DNA of 64,000 nt from Ophioceras dolichostomum (Eukaryota > Ascomycota > Sordariomycetes > Magnaporthales > Ophioceraceae): contig PYST01000031.1 in the NCBI GenBank assembly GCA_003049485.1, positions 1 through 64,000 of the forward strand, written 5' to 3'. The notes beneath the pieces are model-generated. The model searched no databases and was not told where the DNA came from. It saw only the letters and a list, made by a program, of their open reading frames with translations. Of the stretch, positions 25,801 through 36,656 are shown piece after piece. Position 1 is the stretch's first letter. Every line of letters begins with the position of its first letter. The position numbers and the translations under genes are program-made.

Positions 25801-27060
25801 CTTTTTTCTTTCTCTTCCCGGTTGTTGCCGATGTTTTCTTTCAGTTCTTCGAAAGTGTGTGTGTGTGCCTTGCCGAATCTCCCTTGCGAGCCTCTACTAG
25901 CGCTCACATACCTTCGGATGAAACAAACTTTTGGGTGACAAGTCCAGAGAGAGCCCTTTCCTCTCCCTCCTCCCTCTCCCTAGCCGACAAAGAGCAAGGG
26001 TCGTCAGAAGCAGAGAAAACAGGAGGTTGATACCGGGTTGACTGTGGTTGGCTTCGGCCGAAGGCAAAACCGTTTCGTTTTGCTGCTTTGCTCACATATC
26101 ATTCTATCTATTGACCCGGCACCCTATTCCGGGCCGGGTGTAAGGGTTGTGCGGCAGCGGTTGGTTCTCTCTCGCTCTCTCTTAAGAAGCATAACTCGGT
26201 CGGTACCTTGGGTCAATATCTAGGGGGTCGGGATTTGAACCTCTGCCGCATGCATCGGCGCAAAGCAGGAGGGCACTGGATGGATGGATGGATCCATCAA
26301 TATGTCGACGCCCAAGACCTCGCTCCGCGTTTCGGCCTCTCGCCCAGCCGCCGACCGGGCCTGGCCTGGCCTTATCACTTATCACTTTGTGATGTCGTAT
26401 GGCAAATAGCCCTATCATCGGGTATCTTGGCCTTAAATGGGTGTGCTTTGCTTTGGTTTGGCATTTGCCTCTTCAGCTGCGTCACTCACGCGCATCCATC
26501 TTCCCCTCGTAGCCCCGCCCGCCCGATAACGAAGCAAAGGGCAGCGTTATGCGTGATGGGTCTCTTTGGATCTGTGATTGGTGAACGCTGCGATGCAGAG
26601 TCACACAATCCGACACCGTTAGATTCAGTGCTTGATGGAGTATGCAGTAGGTAGTCAGGAAGGTATGGGGGTGTTTGCAGAATGCAGAACGAAAGTCTAA
26701 AACCTGATACGAGAGTGAAAGCAATATCGATGCAAGTCGTCTTGTCTCCTCTTGGCTGTGATAATTATCCGCTTTGCAGCAGTAGCAGCCATGATGTAAG
26801 CTTTCATCCACTCGTTCGCCGTTGATAATGATGATGGTGGTGGGCCGCCTTGTAGGAGAGATCCATTGACATACATCCTACTAGGGACGGAGTAAATACT
26901 CCTCATCGTCGATGTTACATTGCTTAAGTGCTTCTCGACACCCCTCCTTCTTCATACCCTCCTTCGCAGACCTGCATACATATCTCAACACTTCTGCTCT
27001 AGTGGCTCTAGTTGAAGGTGCTGATATGGCCTCACCGGTGTTGATCACCGGTATTATCGA

Positions 27061-27372
27061 AAAGAGGGGGGAAGACGTGTTCCTTATCCTGTTCCCACCT
27101 TGATGTATGATTCGTCGAATGTTGGTGCTTCATGGGCAGCAATATATGGCGAGACCTCCAAGTTCATCCAGCCTGGCGCCCTCATATAGCCCCTTTTTGA
27201 TGCAAAAAGTACTAAGGAGAATGCCATTACGAGAGATCTGTATCTTGGCGCTTTCGCAACCGCTTGCCTGAGTATTGATATCTACCACCCAAACAATGCT
27301 GATATGTCGTCAAGCCGGCGAGTTCATGGAGTCTTCTGGGGTCAGCACGCACAGAAGGCTACGGAGGCTTGA
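27061..27372 (+). pseudogene. Possible gene relic with one in-frame stop
   Basis: In a single frame this stretch reads as protein-like sequence interrupted by one TAG at 27187-27189 and ending at a TGA at 27370-27372. The second half includes TRDLYLGAFATACLSIDIYH and a region ending VFWGQHAQKATEA, whose composition is more protein-like than the surrounding DNA. No family was recognised. It could be a decayed fragment of a former gene, an exon of a gene disrupted by the nearby assembly gap, or chance. Confidence 0.25.
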
Positions 27373-27796
27373 TCGGGGTTGAGTTGCCCACCTACGCTAA
27401 CTGCCTTCCCTACCCCTCTTCCTGTAGCTCGGCCAGTACGGCGCTGGACATGGCATTGGGATGTGTATGTACCCAGGCATTTGATCCGTCGCGTTTTCCG
27501 GCCGTCCGGTCGCGGGAGGAAGTCATAGGGCTAGTCAGGCGGAAGTGAATGGCTAGCCGTCAGAGAACAACAATCTATCGGTTCTACTCGCCTACATGTT
27601 GCTTTTGGCAAGGTTTAGAGACGCCCTGCCGTATAGGGCCATCAACCGTGATGTTCACCGGCTTCCATGGGATCAGAGAGGCTGGGTACGGAAAATACTG
27701 AGGGGGCATCCGGCCAGCAGGATAGTCCGCCCGGTGCAGGTCAGGTATCGGTCTGGTAAACTATGGCAGATTGGCCCGTATATCCCCCCCCCCCCC

Positions 27797-27818
27797 NNNN
27801 NNNNNNNNNNNNNNNNNN
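27797..27818. other. Assembly gap in poly-C tract
   Basis: Twenty-two N bases, preceded by 13 C and followed by 6 C. The gap probably marks a long homopolymer that sequencing could not cross. Confidence 0.95.
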
Positions 27819-28449
27819 CCCCCCGAGCAATGATATCAGGAATGTGGCTATGCGTGGGTGCGATTGTTCTATTGTACGCGGAGCACGCTACTGGCCACGA
27901 AAAACTTGCTCGTCCGTATGACGAGGCTTGTGTGTAGGTAGTAGAGAGAACAGAGGTCAAGATCGCTATGGGCGAGAGCTAGAGGGATGCTAGGGTGAAG
28001 TCAGAAGGCATGAGATTGGCTGCTAGGCATCTGCCATAGCTCATAGCAAGCGAGTTCGAAAGGAATGGCTGGTAGAGCGCAGAGTACGTGGTACACCTCG
28101 ATTAGATACGTGTGACGGCCAGAGTGGACTACCGAGGGATCACGGGGGAGTACTACCTTCCACACTATGCAGCACCATTTCATCAACCATCTCGCCGTGA
28201 TCTAAACACGCCGGACCGCCGACGCCTGGCTGCCGGTTGCGGCCGTAACCGTGGTTCCCTTCCCAGCCGGACTTGGTCAAGCGACGAGAGTGACGAAGCC
28301 CCGTGCCCATCACGGAGGTACAGTGTGATCGATCGTACGCATGTCCCACAGGCCCGAGGCGTCAGTCCAGCCACCAGCCGGGGCTGTATGGCGCCGCAAC
28401 TTGCTTGTTGGCTGTCTACTCTCGGTACCATTTACCCTATTTCACCACA

Positions 28450-30320
28450 TCAAACCGCCCTAGGAGCGAAAGCGATCTCAGGAGGAAGCCGGAAGCTCGC
28501 GCAGAACATGACCTTCTTCGGTGCAACGGCCCTCACCTCCCTGACCGACACCACCCGGTCGTTGGCCGCGGCGTCGGCGTCGTCCGCCCCGAGCTTCATC
28601 TCCAGCCCCAGCTCCTTCGAGATCCGCTCGCAGATGTCCAGCTTCGGCGTGTCGTCCTCGCTCTTGTGGGAGAAGCAGTGCACGTGGACCATGGGGAGCT
28701 TCGTTTCCGTGGTGGGGGCGAAGAGGGCCTTGTGGCCGTCGTACAGACCCTTGTAGCGCGGGAGGAACGTGATGGCCGACGCGGGGAGGTTCATTACGAA
28801 GTGAGAGATGGTCGGTGGTATTGGGATGCGTTTGGGCTCGGGCTTTGGCGCCTTTTGTTGTTGCTGTGGGTTGCTGCGGTCGCCACGTTTGGGTTTTGGT
28901 GGGGGAAGGGTGGCGAACTCGCCGTCTAAGGATGCCTTGAGGACTGAGTCTGCTGCGTGATGGATGAAGTCTTTTCCGTCCATGTTGAACGGCCGAACAA
29001 ATTCGGAAGCCTATAGCGGGCGACAGCGGGTCAGTCAGTTAGTCAGTCAGTCAGCTCGTGGTAGATGATGGACGCAGAAGAGAACAGGGCCAGAGCTAAC
29101 TAGCTTCGCAGATGGGCAAAGGGGCCGTCATGCGAACTACTGACCTTGTTGTTCTTGATCGACCTGAGCAGGTAGAAGTAGCTCTCTGGATTCATGTCGT
29201 TCGCCCAGACGAATATCTGTCTCTTTCCCGCGGGCACGGCGAACGGGCCAATGCCTGCCATCACGTCGCAGACCACCTCACCGGGCTTGGCCAGGGAGGC
29301 TACCCTCAGGTGCTCCTTGTCGAGCTTGCTGTTCCAGTAGACCTTGGCGTAGTCGAACATGTAGGTGCAGTCGTTCTCGTGCACCTCCACGTTCAGGTCG
29401 TCGGGACCGGCCAAGACCTCGTAGCTGAAGGTCCGGAACGCCGACTCGTCGCCGACGTTGTCGACCTTGTTGATGACGGTTTTCACGCGGGGGTTCTTCT
29501 CTGCGATGACCCGGCCGATGATGGACTTGTATGGAAGGTACTGAGACCTGAGATTCAAGTGAGCTAGCTGTAGGATTAGCTGCCTGTTCCGATGATGATC
29601 AAGAGTGGTGAGTCGGCGTGGTATGGTGAGAGCAACACTTACCAACATGCCCAGCGCTGTTGAAAGCAGAAGGGAGATCATCTTCGAACTCCTCAGGCAG
29701 AATCGATCCAAGGATTTCACCTATTTACCAGAATATACCAGTAAGCCTTGCTGTTCAGCCCGTGCCTAGAACTCAGCTTGATGGGTCGACTGGTGGGACT
29801 TGGCTTCATGGCAACTCACGAGCACTCCAGTGTTCATAGTCGAGCTTGAGCTCATAAGGAACGACGGATAGGTTATCTTGCTTCACCCCATCCTTCAAAG
29901 TCTCACTCCAAGTCTCAGGGGCTTTCATAGCGGGAGAGTCAGCGCAGCACCGAACAGAACCAGTCGCCTCATGCCCAGCTAGACCTGGATCATTAGGTAG
30001 GCACACCGTGAGTCAGACGTACCAGAAGAGACTATGCCTGGACGCAGGACGAGACATCGTCTCCCCGCTTTAGCCAGTGCAGGGTCCGGATCAGGAGCTA
30101 CAGAGGAAAACCTTTCTATGCGGAGGAGTTCGCTGCTCTTCTCGAGAGCTTGACGGTACTTCGAGATGTTCCTGTTGTCTTTCACGGACGCCGCAGCGAG
30201 ATCGAATGTCTTTGTGAACAGCGCAGGCTGGAGTTGAGTTATGCCGCGCACGATGGGAGGCCTGATGATATTCATATCTGCGTCGTTTTGGACTTGAGAC
30301 CTTTGAGAATCAGCAGCCAT
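28450..30320 (-). CDS. trm5: tRNA (guanine37-N1)-methyltransferase Trm5
   Basis: Transfers methyl from SAM to N1 of G37 next to the anticodon, preventing frameshifting; fungal Trm5 acts in nucleus/cytosol and mitochondria. Five exons: 30023-30320, 29820-29921, 29643-29720, 29145-29563 and 28450-29010 (485 aa). Frame continuity supports every join. The least certain is the acceptor of intron 1 (AAAG at 29922), chosen over an intron of only 38 bp. Visible family blocks are PETWSETLKDG and LSVVPYELKLDYEHW near the start, AHLNLRSQYLPYK at 160-172, DNVGDESAFRTFSYEVLAGP at 194-213, the SAM loop DVMAGIGPFAVPAG at 259-272, and NDMNPESY. The ATG at 30320 has an AAAATGG context; a second Met at codon 16 (MNIIRPPIV) could serve a second localisation form. 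It is divergent from an AlkB-like gene, 334 bp away. Confidence 0.94.
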
Positions 30321-30654
30321 TTTGTGTTGTGGCGATAGCGAAGTGAACCCTCCATTTCGCAACCAGGCAAGTTAGCGATCAGCAATTTCCAGGTCCTGTC
30401 GAGGTTTCATTCGGGGCAAGGCTGAAGCCCCACAGAAGACCCAAGTGCCCTGCCCCACTTGACTCTTAGCTCTCAGGCACTTACACGGAATAAGTGATGA
30501 GGCTACTCCTGACGGCCCAGGTTTTAAGACATGATGTCATGTCCTCCTAGTCCTAGCCACATTGCTGATGACACCTGAACATACGAAAGTGAAGAGAATT
30601 CCAGAAGACCTTGATATCGGCCACTTTACGACACTGGGGCCTTGAGATTCAGCG
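30321..30654. promoter_or_regulatory. Shared divergent promoter, TRM5 / AlkB-like
   Basis: The 334 bp between the two start codons must carry 5' leaders and promoters for both genes. No specific factor site was recognised. Confidence 0.6.
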
Positions 30655-31795
30655 ATGGCAACGAAACGCACCATTGACTCGTTCTTCACACCTGAGTCCA
30701 AGAAACAGCAGACAGAAACCGAACGATCAGAAGGACAGGATGATCATCTCGGCCTCAGCGCTACGAGTGGACGAGTCGCGCTGCCGTCCTCGAATCATGC
30801 GACGTACCCGTTCCCCATCCTAGAGTTGCCGGTCTCTATATCCCGGGAGCTGGCCTCTCTCCCGGCGAGACCACCAAGGGCCATCAATGACCAGCCGGAC
30901 CTCGATCTGCTATACTTCCAGCCTTACGTACCGCCCTACCTTGCCAAACAGCTTTACGAATTCTTGAAGACCTCGATTCCGTTCTATAGGGTCGAGTATG
31001 ACATCAAGCGGGGCGGCGTGCAAACTCACATTCGAACGCCCAGGTAAGGGGGGAAGACTAGAAGAGACTCCAGGATACTGCAGGAGACTGCATCTATGCT
31101 TACAACCACATGGCAAATGGCTGATGGAAAACCTTTATAGGTATACCACTGTCTTCGGCCTCGACAACACCAGCCGCTTCGACGCTGGTGGGGACGTTGT
31201 TGACGTAAAGTCGGGGGAGAAGGCCCCAGCTAGTGCCTACGCAAGGTACCGACCAAGGCCCATACCGAAGTGCCTCGACGACCTTAGGAGGTCATGTGAG
31301 GCTGCCACCGGGTGCGAGTTCAACTTCTGCCTTGTCAACTACTATGCGTCCGGGGCAGACAGCATATCCTATCACAGCGATGACGAGAGGTTCCTGGGAC
31401 CAGACCCGGCCATCGCTTCCTTCAGCCTTGGGGCCCAGAGAGACTTCCTCCTGAAGCACAAGCCGACGGCTCTGACAGCTCCGACGACGGAATCATCGTC
31501 GGGGCTAGGAGCAGGGGCACCACCACCGAAGCAGCTCAAGTTTCCCCTTGCAAGCGGCGACATGATCCTGATGCGGGGCAAGACTCAGAGCAACTGGCTG
31601 CACTCGGTCCCCAAGCGAACTGGCAAGAATCAAGGGGATGGGGGAAGAATCAACATCACCTTCAGACGGGCCATGGTCAAGGCGGGGACGGACAATTACT
31701 ATAATTACAATGTTGGGACTGGGCCGGTATTCACGTGGGACGAGGCCAGCAAAGGGATGAGCGTGTGGCAGTCGCAAACAAAAAAGAGCGATTAA
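30655..31795 (+). CDS. AlkB-like 2-oxoglutarate/Fe(II) dioxygenase
   Basis: Predicted oxidative demethylase of alkylated bases (1-meA, 3-meC type lesions), of the ALKBH2/3 kind. Exons 30655-31043 and 31141-31795 give 347 aa. The 97-bp intron has a GTAAGG donor and a TTATAG acceptor, in phase 2. Iron ligands are His208 and Asp210 (HSD in SYHSDDERF) and His284 (NWLHSVPKR). The 2-oxoglutarate-binding arginines are Arg299 and Arg305 in RINITFRR. The substrate-side NYYASGADSISYHSD segment is typical of AlkB proteins. The N-terminus begins MATKRTIDSFFTP, which looks like a PCNA-interacting peptide. The length fits fungal ALKBH2-like proteins. The family call is firm; DNA versus RNA as substrate is inferred. 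Confidence 0.93.
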
Positions 31796-31943
31796 GGAAA
31801 GGGGGGTATGTGCAACTAGCAGATCGAAAAGAGTCTATAACGCGCGCAACGTCTTATATGCTATGCCGCTGGAATGCCATTCGTGCCCGAATGGAAAGAC
31901 AGATATAAACAGGGAAGGGAAGGGATGCAAAGTTGCGAGACTT

Positions 31944-33172
31944 CTATTTGCCGAACCGCATTTTAGCGCTCGCAAAGTTCTGTAGGCCGCGGAGGAAGAC
32001 CTGGTAGCCGACGCCGTTATTGTCCTGCACGTGGAATATCTCCGTGAGTCTGATCTGCCAGGGGGGGTAGCCGTTGAGCTCGACGTCCGGGCTGAAGAGG
32101 ATCAGGAGGTCGGGCTCGCCCATGACGCTCTCGGAGAGCTCTGCGTCGACAAGATCGATACTGATGTCGGCGGGCGAGATCTTATTCCGCTGCGCCATCT
32201 CGGTCAACGTCTTGGTAAGATCGACGATCGAGTCGCGCCCGTCCTCGACCGACAGGAGCAGGATCGACAGGTGCTTAACGCCGGGGAAGCTGCCCTCCCG
32301 CCCCCGGTCTTCGTCCGAGCCTTCGGCGGCGTGAGGGGCCGACTCGATGGACTGCGTGTGTGGCGCCTGTAGGGTCACGGCCGGGTGGTTCGGGCCGTAG
32401 TAGGCCGCTAGCTTGTGCGAGACGGCGCGGTGCGTCTGGGGCAAGTACCCCTTGAGTATTCCTGCGGGGGGAAGAAGGTTCCTAACGTCAATATTTCTTC
32501 CACGTGCATGTGTATGGTGCATGTGAAGATATGGAGCACAACACGTACCGGTCTTCTCATAGACTGAGAGCATCGGGATACCAGCACATGCGCACCAGGC
32601 CGCGATGTCCGCAACCTCGTTCACCAGTCTCTCTAGCTCGGCGCCGCTCCTCCCACTATCCTCCATGCGCAGAATGACGCTCACGTGCCGGGGAAGCCTG
32701 GATAGCCCCCTTACGTCGCCGGCAATGATCTCCGGGGTGCGATGGTGGTATGAGAAAATGGATGCCGACTGGTCTCTCAAGAAGTGGTAGGCCTTCCGGG
32801 TCCTGATGTAGAGCGAGAATATGGTGTGCACTGTGAGGTAGACGAATAGGTGCAGCTGGTTGGTGAGGAAGCGCCTGACTCCAAACACCGACTTGCGCGC
32901 CGCTGCGTTTCTCCTAGCAACCTCGGTGGGCTTCTGAGGGAGGAATGGCTGTAAAAGAGGGAAGACAGTCAGCACATGCACCCAGATACAGAGTACAACC
33001 CCATATCTCTCCAGCTACTACCGAGCTACTACGGCTACCATGTGAGGTACCATACGCCCACTATACATACCTCAAGCAGCTTTATCCTGTCTTGAGCATT
33101 CTTCGACGTCTGCCCCGCCTTTTCATCGCGACGCTGGCGAGCGCCGCCATCACTTGTTTCCATGCTGGGCAT
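31944..33172 (-). CDS. nus1: NUS1/NgBR subunit of cis-prenyltransferase
   Basis: Non-catalytic-type partner of the dehydrodolichyl diphosphate synthase in the ER membrane, needed to make dolichol for glycosylation. Exons 33071-33172, 32549-32948 and 31944-32461 give 339 aa. The introns (32949-33070 and 32462-32548) have GTATGT/TTACAG and GTACGT/CGCAG borders. A hydrophobic segment near LHLFVYLTVHTIFSLYI is the membrane anchor. It is followed by the family region SRLPRHVSVILRMED and DIAAWCACAGIPMLSVYEKTG. The C-terminus FLRGLQNFASAKMRFGK carries the RxG-type motif used by this subunit in catalysis. The gene is convergent with the AlkB-like gene, their stops only 148 bp apart. The start at 33172 was chosen over a further in-frame Met three codons on. 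Confidence 0.92.
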
Positions 33173-33366
33173 GCCGAATCTGAAAATCAAGGCAGAGGAA
33201 GAGAAGACAGGTGACACCGGACTCAAAGAACGATTAACCAAGCAAGCTCTCTAACAAGCGGGACGAGACCCCAGGCGCAAAAAAAGATGCCGTAACGAAA
33301 GAATGGGGGTAGAGAACGAATGGGCGAAATCTGTTCCGTAGCGGCTGGGCGGTTTATGAAGGATTT

Positions 33367-33621
33367 CTAGAGGCCATCTTGTCCAAATTCAAACCTGCCC
33401 GGTGGTAACTTGAAGCCAGAAGGGCCAATTCCACCGATCCGCTGACGTTCCAGCCAGCTCTTGTGGGCTTTCACAAGAGCTGGATCCACGCCGACCGTTG
33501 GCCGGGGTAGGAGCGATTCGGGCTCCGCATTCGTCCACAGGGCGCTGGAATCCGAGGGCAGCGGGCCAATCAGCGCCGGGATGAAGCTGTCAGCCACAAT
33601 AGTTGACGTGATGCCCAGCAT
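33367..33621 (-). CDS. Small 84-residue hypothetical protein
   Basis: A single-exon frame of 84 residues starting MLGITSTIVADSF at an ATG with an AAAAATG context. The N-terminal ~20 residues are apolar (signal, membrane or mitochondrial type). The C-terminal half is Pro/Gly-rich with HKSWLERQRIGGIGPSGFKL. The biased composition and its compact position between NUS1 and SEC10, sharing a 384-bp divergent space with SEC10, suggest a real gene. No family was recognised. It may instead be a chance frame. Confidence 0.5.
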   Translation of the reverse strand: MLGITSTIVADSFIPALIGPLPSDSSALWTNAEPESLLPRPTVGVDPALVKAHKSWLERQRIGGIGPSGFKLPPGRFEFGQDGL

Positions 33622-34005
33622 TTTTACAGCCACAGACAGGGACCGGAACACCAGACCAGACGCGAATGTGGCACATCCCTGAACCGATTAAGCACCCATG
33701 ACAGCCCGGAAGCTTTGAGACGACGCCATCAATTAATTCAGTTTGGAAACAGAGATATACCAGGCTGAACCGTCAACGTCCCGCCCTCCGCTACACGCCC
33801 AACTACCTAAGAGACCGAGTGCGAATTGGCCCCAACCCGATTGTGCGCCACCAGGCCCTTAAAAAGACCGCTAAAACTCCCGGGGCCATCGGGTCGTCAG
33901 CCTCCCCGTCCTTGTCCTTCCATCAAGGGAGGGGTTGTTTGATTGTTTCCCATGGCCGGGAAGATCCGAGCCTCTTCTCCTTCTGGCAGCTGAGCTGAGG
34001 TTGCA
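33622..34005. promoter_or_regulatory. Divergent promoter of SEC10 and the small ORF
   Basis: The 384 bp between the 84-residue frame (-) and SEC10 (+). It should hold the SEC10 promoter and leader; no specific elements were recognised. Confidence 0.5.
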
Positions 34006-36656
34006 ATGGAGAGGCAATCGTCCGGGTCCAAGGCCCTCTTTCCCAAAGGCCCCAGCTTCAGCCTCGATGACTTCTCTAATAAGGACTTTATCGTTCGTGA
34101 CTTTGTCGATGGCCTGGCCGAAACCGCCCTCCCCGCCAACCGTCGCTCTGGCCCCGCACACCAGGCGGCGGCATTCGACCCGAAGCCATTGATCCGGACC
34201 TTTGAAAGTACGAAGAGCGCCGACAAGGCATCAACATGTCGAGACTATCCATTTCATGTTGCTAGCCTGCTAACTTGCTTAACTCTGCGCCGTCCGCAGA
34301 TTCTCTGTCGCAGTTAAGCTCGCTCGGCGAAGAGCTGGGAGAGAAGGAGTCGGAAATCCTGTCCCAAGTGCGCCGAGCCGAGATCCAGCATGACCAAACT
34401 CTCGACACTCTCGGTCGAAAGCTCGACCAGTCGATGGCGCAGTTCGAGGCGCTCGACTTGTCTCTCAACAACCCAGCCACAGCGAACGGACTGGAGAGGT
34501 CGAGCAGGGCCGATGGCGGCGGGAACATCGCGGTGCAGATCGGCGAGAAGCTCGAGGAGCTGGATAGGAAGCGGAGGCGGGCGCTGGACGCCAACTTCCT
34601 GATTCAGTGCTGGATGGAGGTCTCGGAGACTGGGCAGCTTTCGTCACTACAGGACATCCAGAGGCAGGGCGGGGCCGAGAACAAGGTGCGGTGCGCCGTG
34701 ATCGCGCGGCAGCTGATGCGCATCAGCCAGCGACTCGACCCCAGCTCGTGGGGCCAGAAGACGAACGGATACCGAGGGAACGGGATCACGAACGGAGTTG
34801 CGGGCACCAGCAGGCGGCACAATACGCGCGAGGTGCTAGAGAAGTTCTCTGAGACGCTGGAGCAGGACCTCCTGAAGCAGTTCAACAACAGCTACAGGCG
34901 GCAGAACTTCGAGAACATGATGGAGTGCGCCCGCGTGCTGCACGACTTCAACGGCGGCGCCAGCGTCATCGCAATCTTCGTCAACCAGCACCAGTTCTTC
35001 ATTGACAGGGACCAGCTCATCAACGACGAGGTCGCCATGGACGACGACATGTGGGAGCAGTTGGCCGACCCGGACGCCGAGCCCCCTGGCGTCGAGTCCA
35101 GTCTGCAGTCGCTCATTGACGAGGTGAAGCATGTGATGCAGGACGAATCGTTCATTATCAAGCGTGCATTCCCATACTACGACACTGTCCTGGTCAAATT
35201 CATCCAGCGGGTGTTCCAGCAGTCGATCCAGCAACGGCTTGAGGCGGTGCTGGACAAGGCCAATACGATTTCGTCTCTGGCCTTCCTTCGCTCCTTGCAT
35301 GCGTCACGAAGCCATATCAACACCCTTGTGGAGGACCTCAAGGCGCATGGTCTGACGGAACACCCAGAGCCGCCCTCCGCGCCGGTGTCGCAGACTCTCG
35401 ACCAGCAGCTGGAGGAACTATTCGTACCATACCTTGTGGGGAACTCGTACATCGAACGGGAGAGGAAGAATCTGGAGGAGCTCAACAGCTCCCTGCTCTT
35501 CAAGTTCACGATCTACCATTCTAGGCGGAAGAAGGCTCCTAGTGGCTTCATGGCCGCGATCGCACAGCAGGGTAACCAGCTGCTCGCGTCCGCCAAGGAC
35601 GCCTACATGGACCGCCTCGAGTCGTCCGACCTGACTCCGACGCAGAAAGCTATGATGCTGCGTGTCGCCGGCATTCAGGACACGGACAAGAAGAACGAGA
35701 TCGAAGTCACAGAGGAGGACGGAGTGCTCAGCGTCGCCAACGCGAAGCGGATGATGACGTGGCTGGCGGAGAGTGTACGGCGCACGCTTGAGATCGGGTC
35801 GTCGGTAGAGACGCCCAAGGACGTCAGCGTGCTGCTCAACCTCCTGCTGACCACGATGGGGCAGGTCTACGTGGAGACGGCATTGGACGCCGCGCTCGAC
35901 CAGGCCGTGTCGCAAGAAAACGTCAAGACGGAGCCCGACCTGTCGTACCTGCCCACCATCCGGCCGGCCGTCACCATCACGAGCATAATGCACCGCTTCA
36001 TCGCGACGGTGCTCATCCGGCTCGCCGAGTCCAACACCACCGTCCGGCGCGGCATGGAGGCGCAGACCAAGATGGGCCTCGAGTCGATCGAGAGGAAGAC
36101 GAACGCCGTGCTCAAGAGCACCACGGACGTGGCCCTGGGCTGGGTGACCAAGTCGCTGGCGACGCAGAAGAAGACGGACTTCCGCCCCAAGGACGACGGC
36201 ATCATCGACTCGCTGCAGTCGACCACGTGCCTCTCCATCTGCGTCTTCCTCGACAAGGTGGCGTCCATGGCCAGGGGGTGCGTCGACGGGCAGAACCTCG
36301 AGACGTTCAGCAGCGAGCTGGCCCTGGCGATCCACCGCCTGCTCTTCGACCACTTCAAGAAGTTCCCCGTCAACGCCACGGGGGGGCTGATGGTGACCAA
36401 GGATATCTCCAAGTACGTGTCGACGCTCAAGGCGTGGCCGCTGTCCAAGGACGTCGAGAACACGGTCGAGGTGCTCACCGAGGTCGGGTATTTGTTCATT
36501 ATCGGCCCGGAGGCGCTGAGGGAGAAGTCGAGGGGCCTCGGGTCGGGTCCCGGCGGCCAGGGGAGGAAGCTGCAGAAGGCGGACTTCAAGGCGTTTGTCC
36601 AGCGGAGGGACGACGCGAGCAGCGTGGGGATACAGAGTGTGCTGGCTGGCCTGTGA
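34006..36656 (+). CDS. sec10: Exocyst complex subunit Sec10
   Basis: Subunit of the exocyst, which tethers secretory vesicles at growth sites such as the hyphal tip. Exons 34006-34207 and 34300-36656 give 852 aa, close to yeast Sec10 (871). The 92-bp intron has a GTACGA donor, a GCTAAC branch site and a CCGCAG acceptor, in phase 1. The N-terminal block (FSLDDFSNKDFIVRDFVDGL) and the following coiled-coil region to about residue 130 match the family. The C-terminal block with DHFKKFPVNATGGLMVTKDI and the following YVSTLKAWP is the most diagnostic part. The first look suggested COG6 because of the coiled coils, but the C-terminal motifs settle it as Sec10. Confidence 0.93.

Larger units (their letters stand above)
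17817..28449. other. 10.6-kb gene-poor region
   Basis: Between the Reg1-like gene start (-) and the TRM5 stop (-). Both strands were read; frames are short (mostly under 160 codons), overlap each other and show no domain, signal peptide with matching downstream exon, or conserved motif. Contents that can be named are the 7-mer repeat, a G-quadruplex motif at 19051-19071, a CT repeat at 22786-22804, an 8-bp hairpin at 25250-25268, a possible gene relic at 27061-27372 and an assembly gap at 27797-27818. No intact transposase, tRNA or rRNA was recognised. Confidence 0.5.

Noticed and set aside
26200..26290. Possible tRNA on the minus strand (GGTTCAAATCC-like box near 26227)
   Set aside because: The T-arm does not pair (AGAGG against CCCGA) and no A-box or acceptor stem is found at the right distance.
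29922..30022. 38-bp intron alternative at the first TRM5 junction
   Set aside because: It would keep frame but is shorter than introns that fungi normally splice, and it adds a non-conserved insert before PETWSETL.
34006..36656. Initial reading of this gene as COG6
   Set aside because: The N-terminal coiled coils fit either tethering complex, but the C-terminal NATGGLMVTKDI block and the 852-residue length are those of Sec10.
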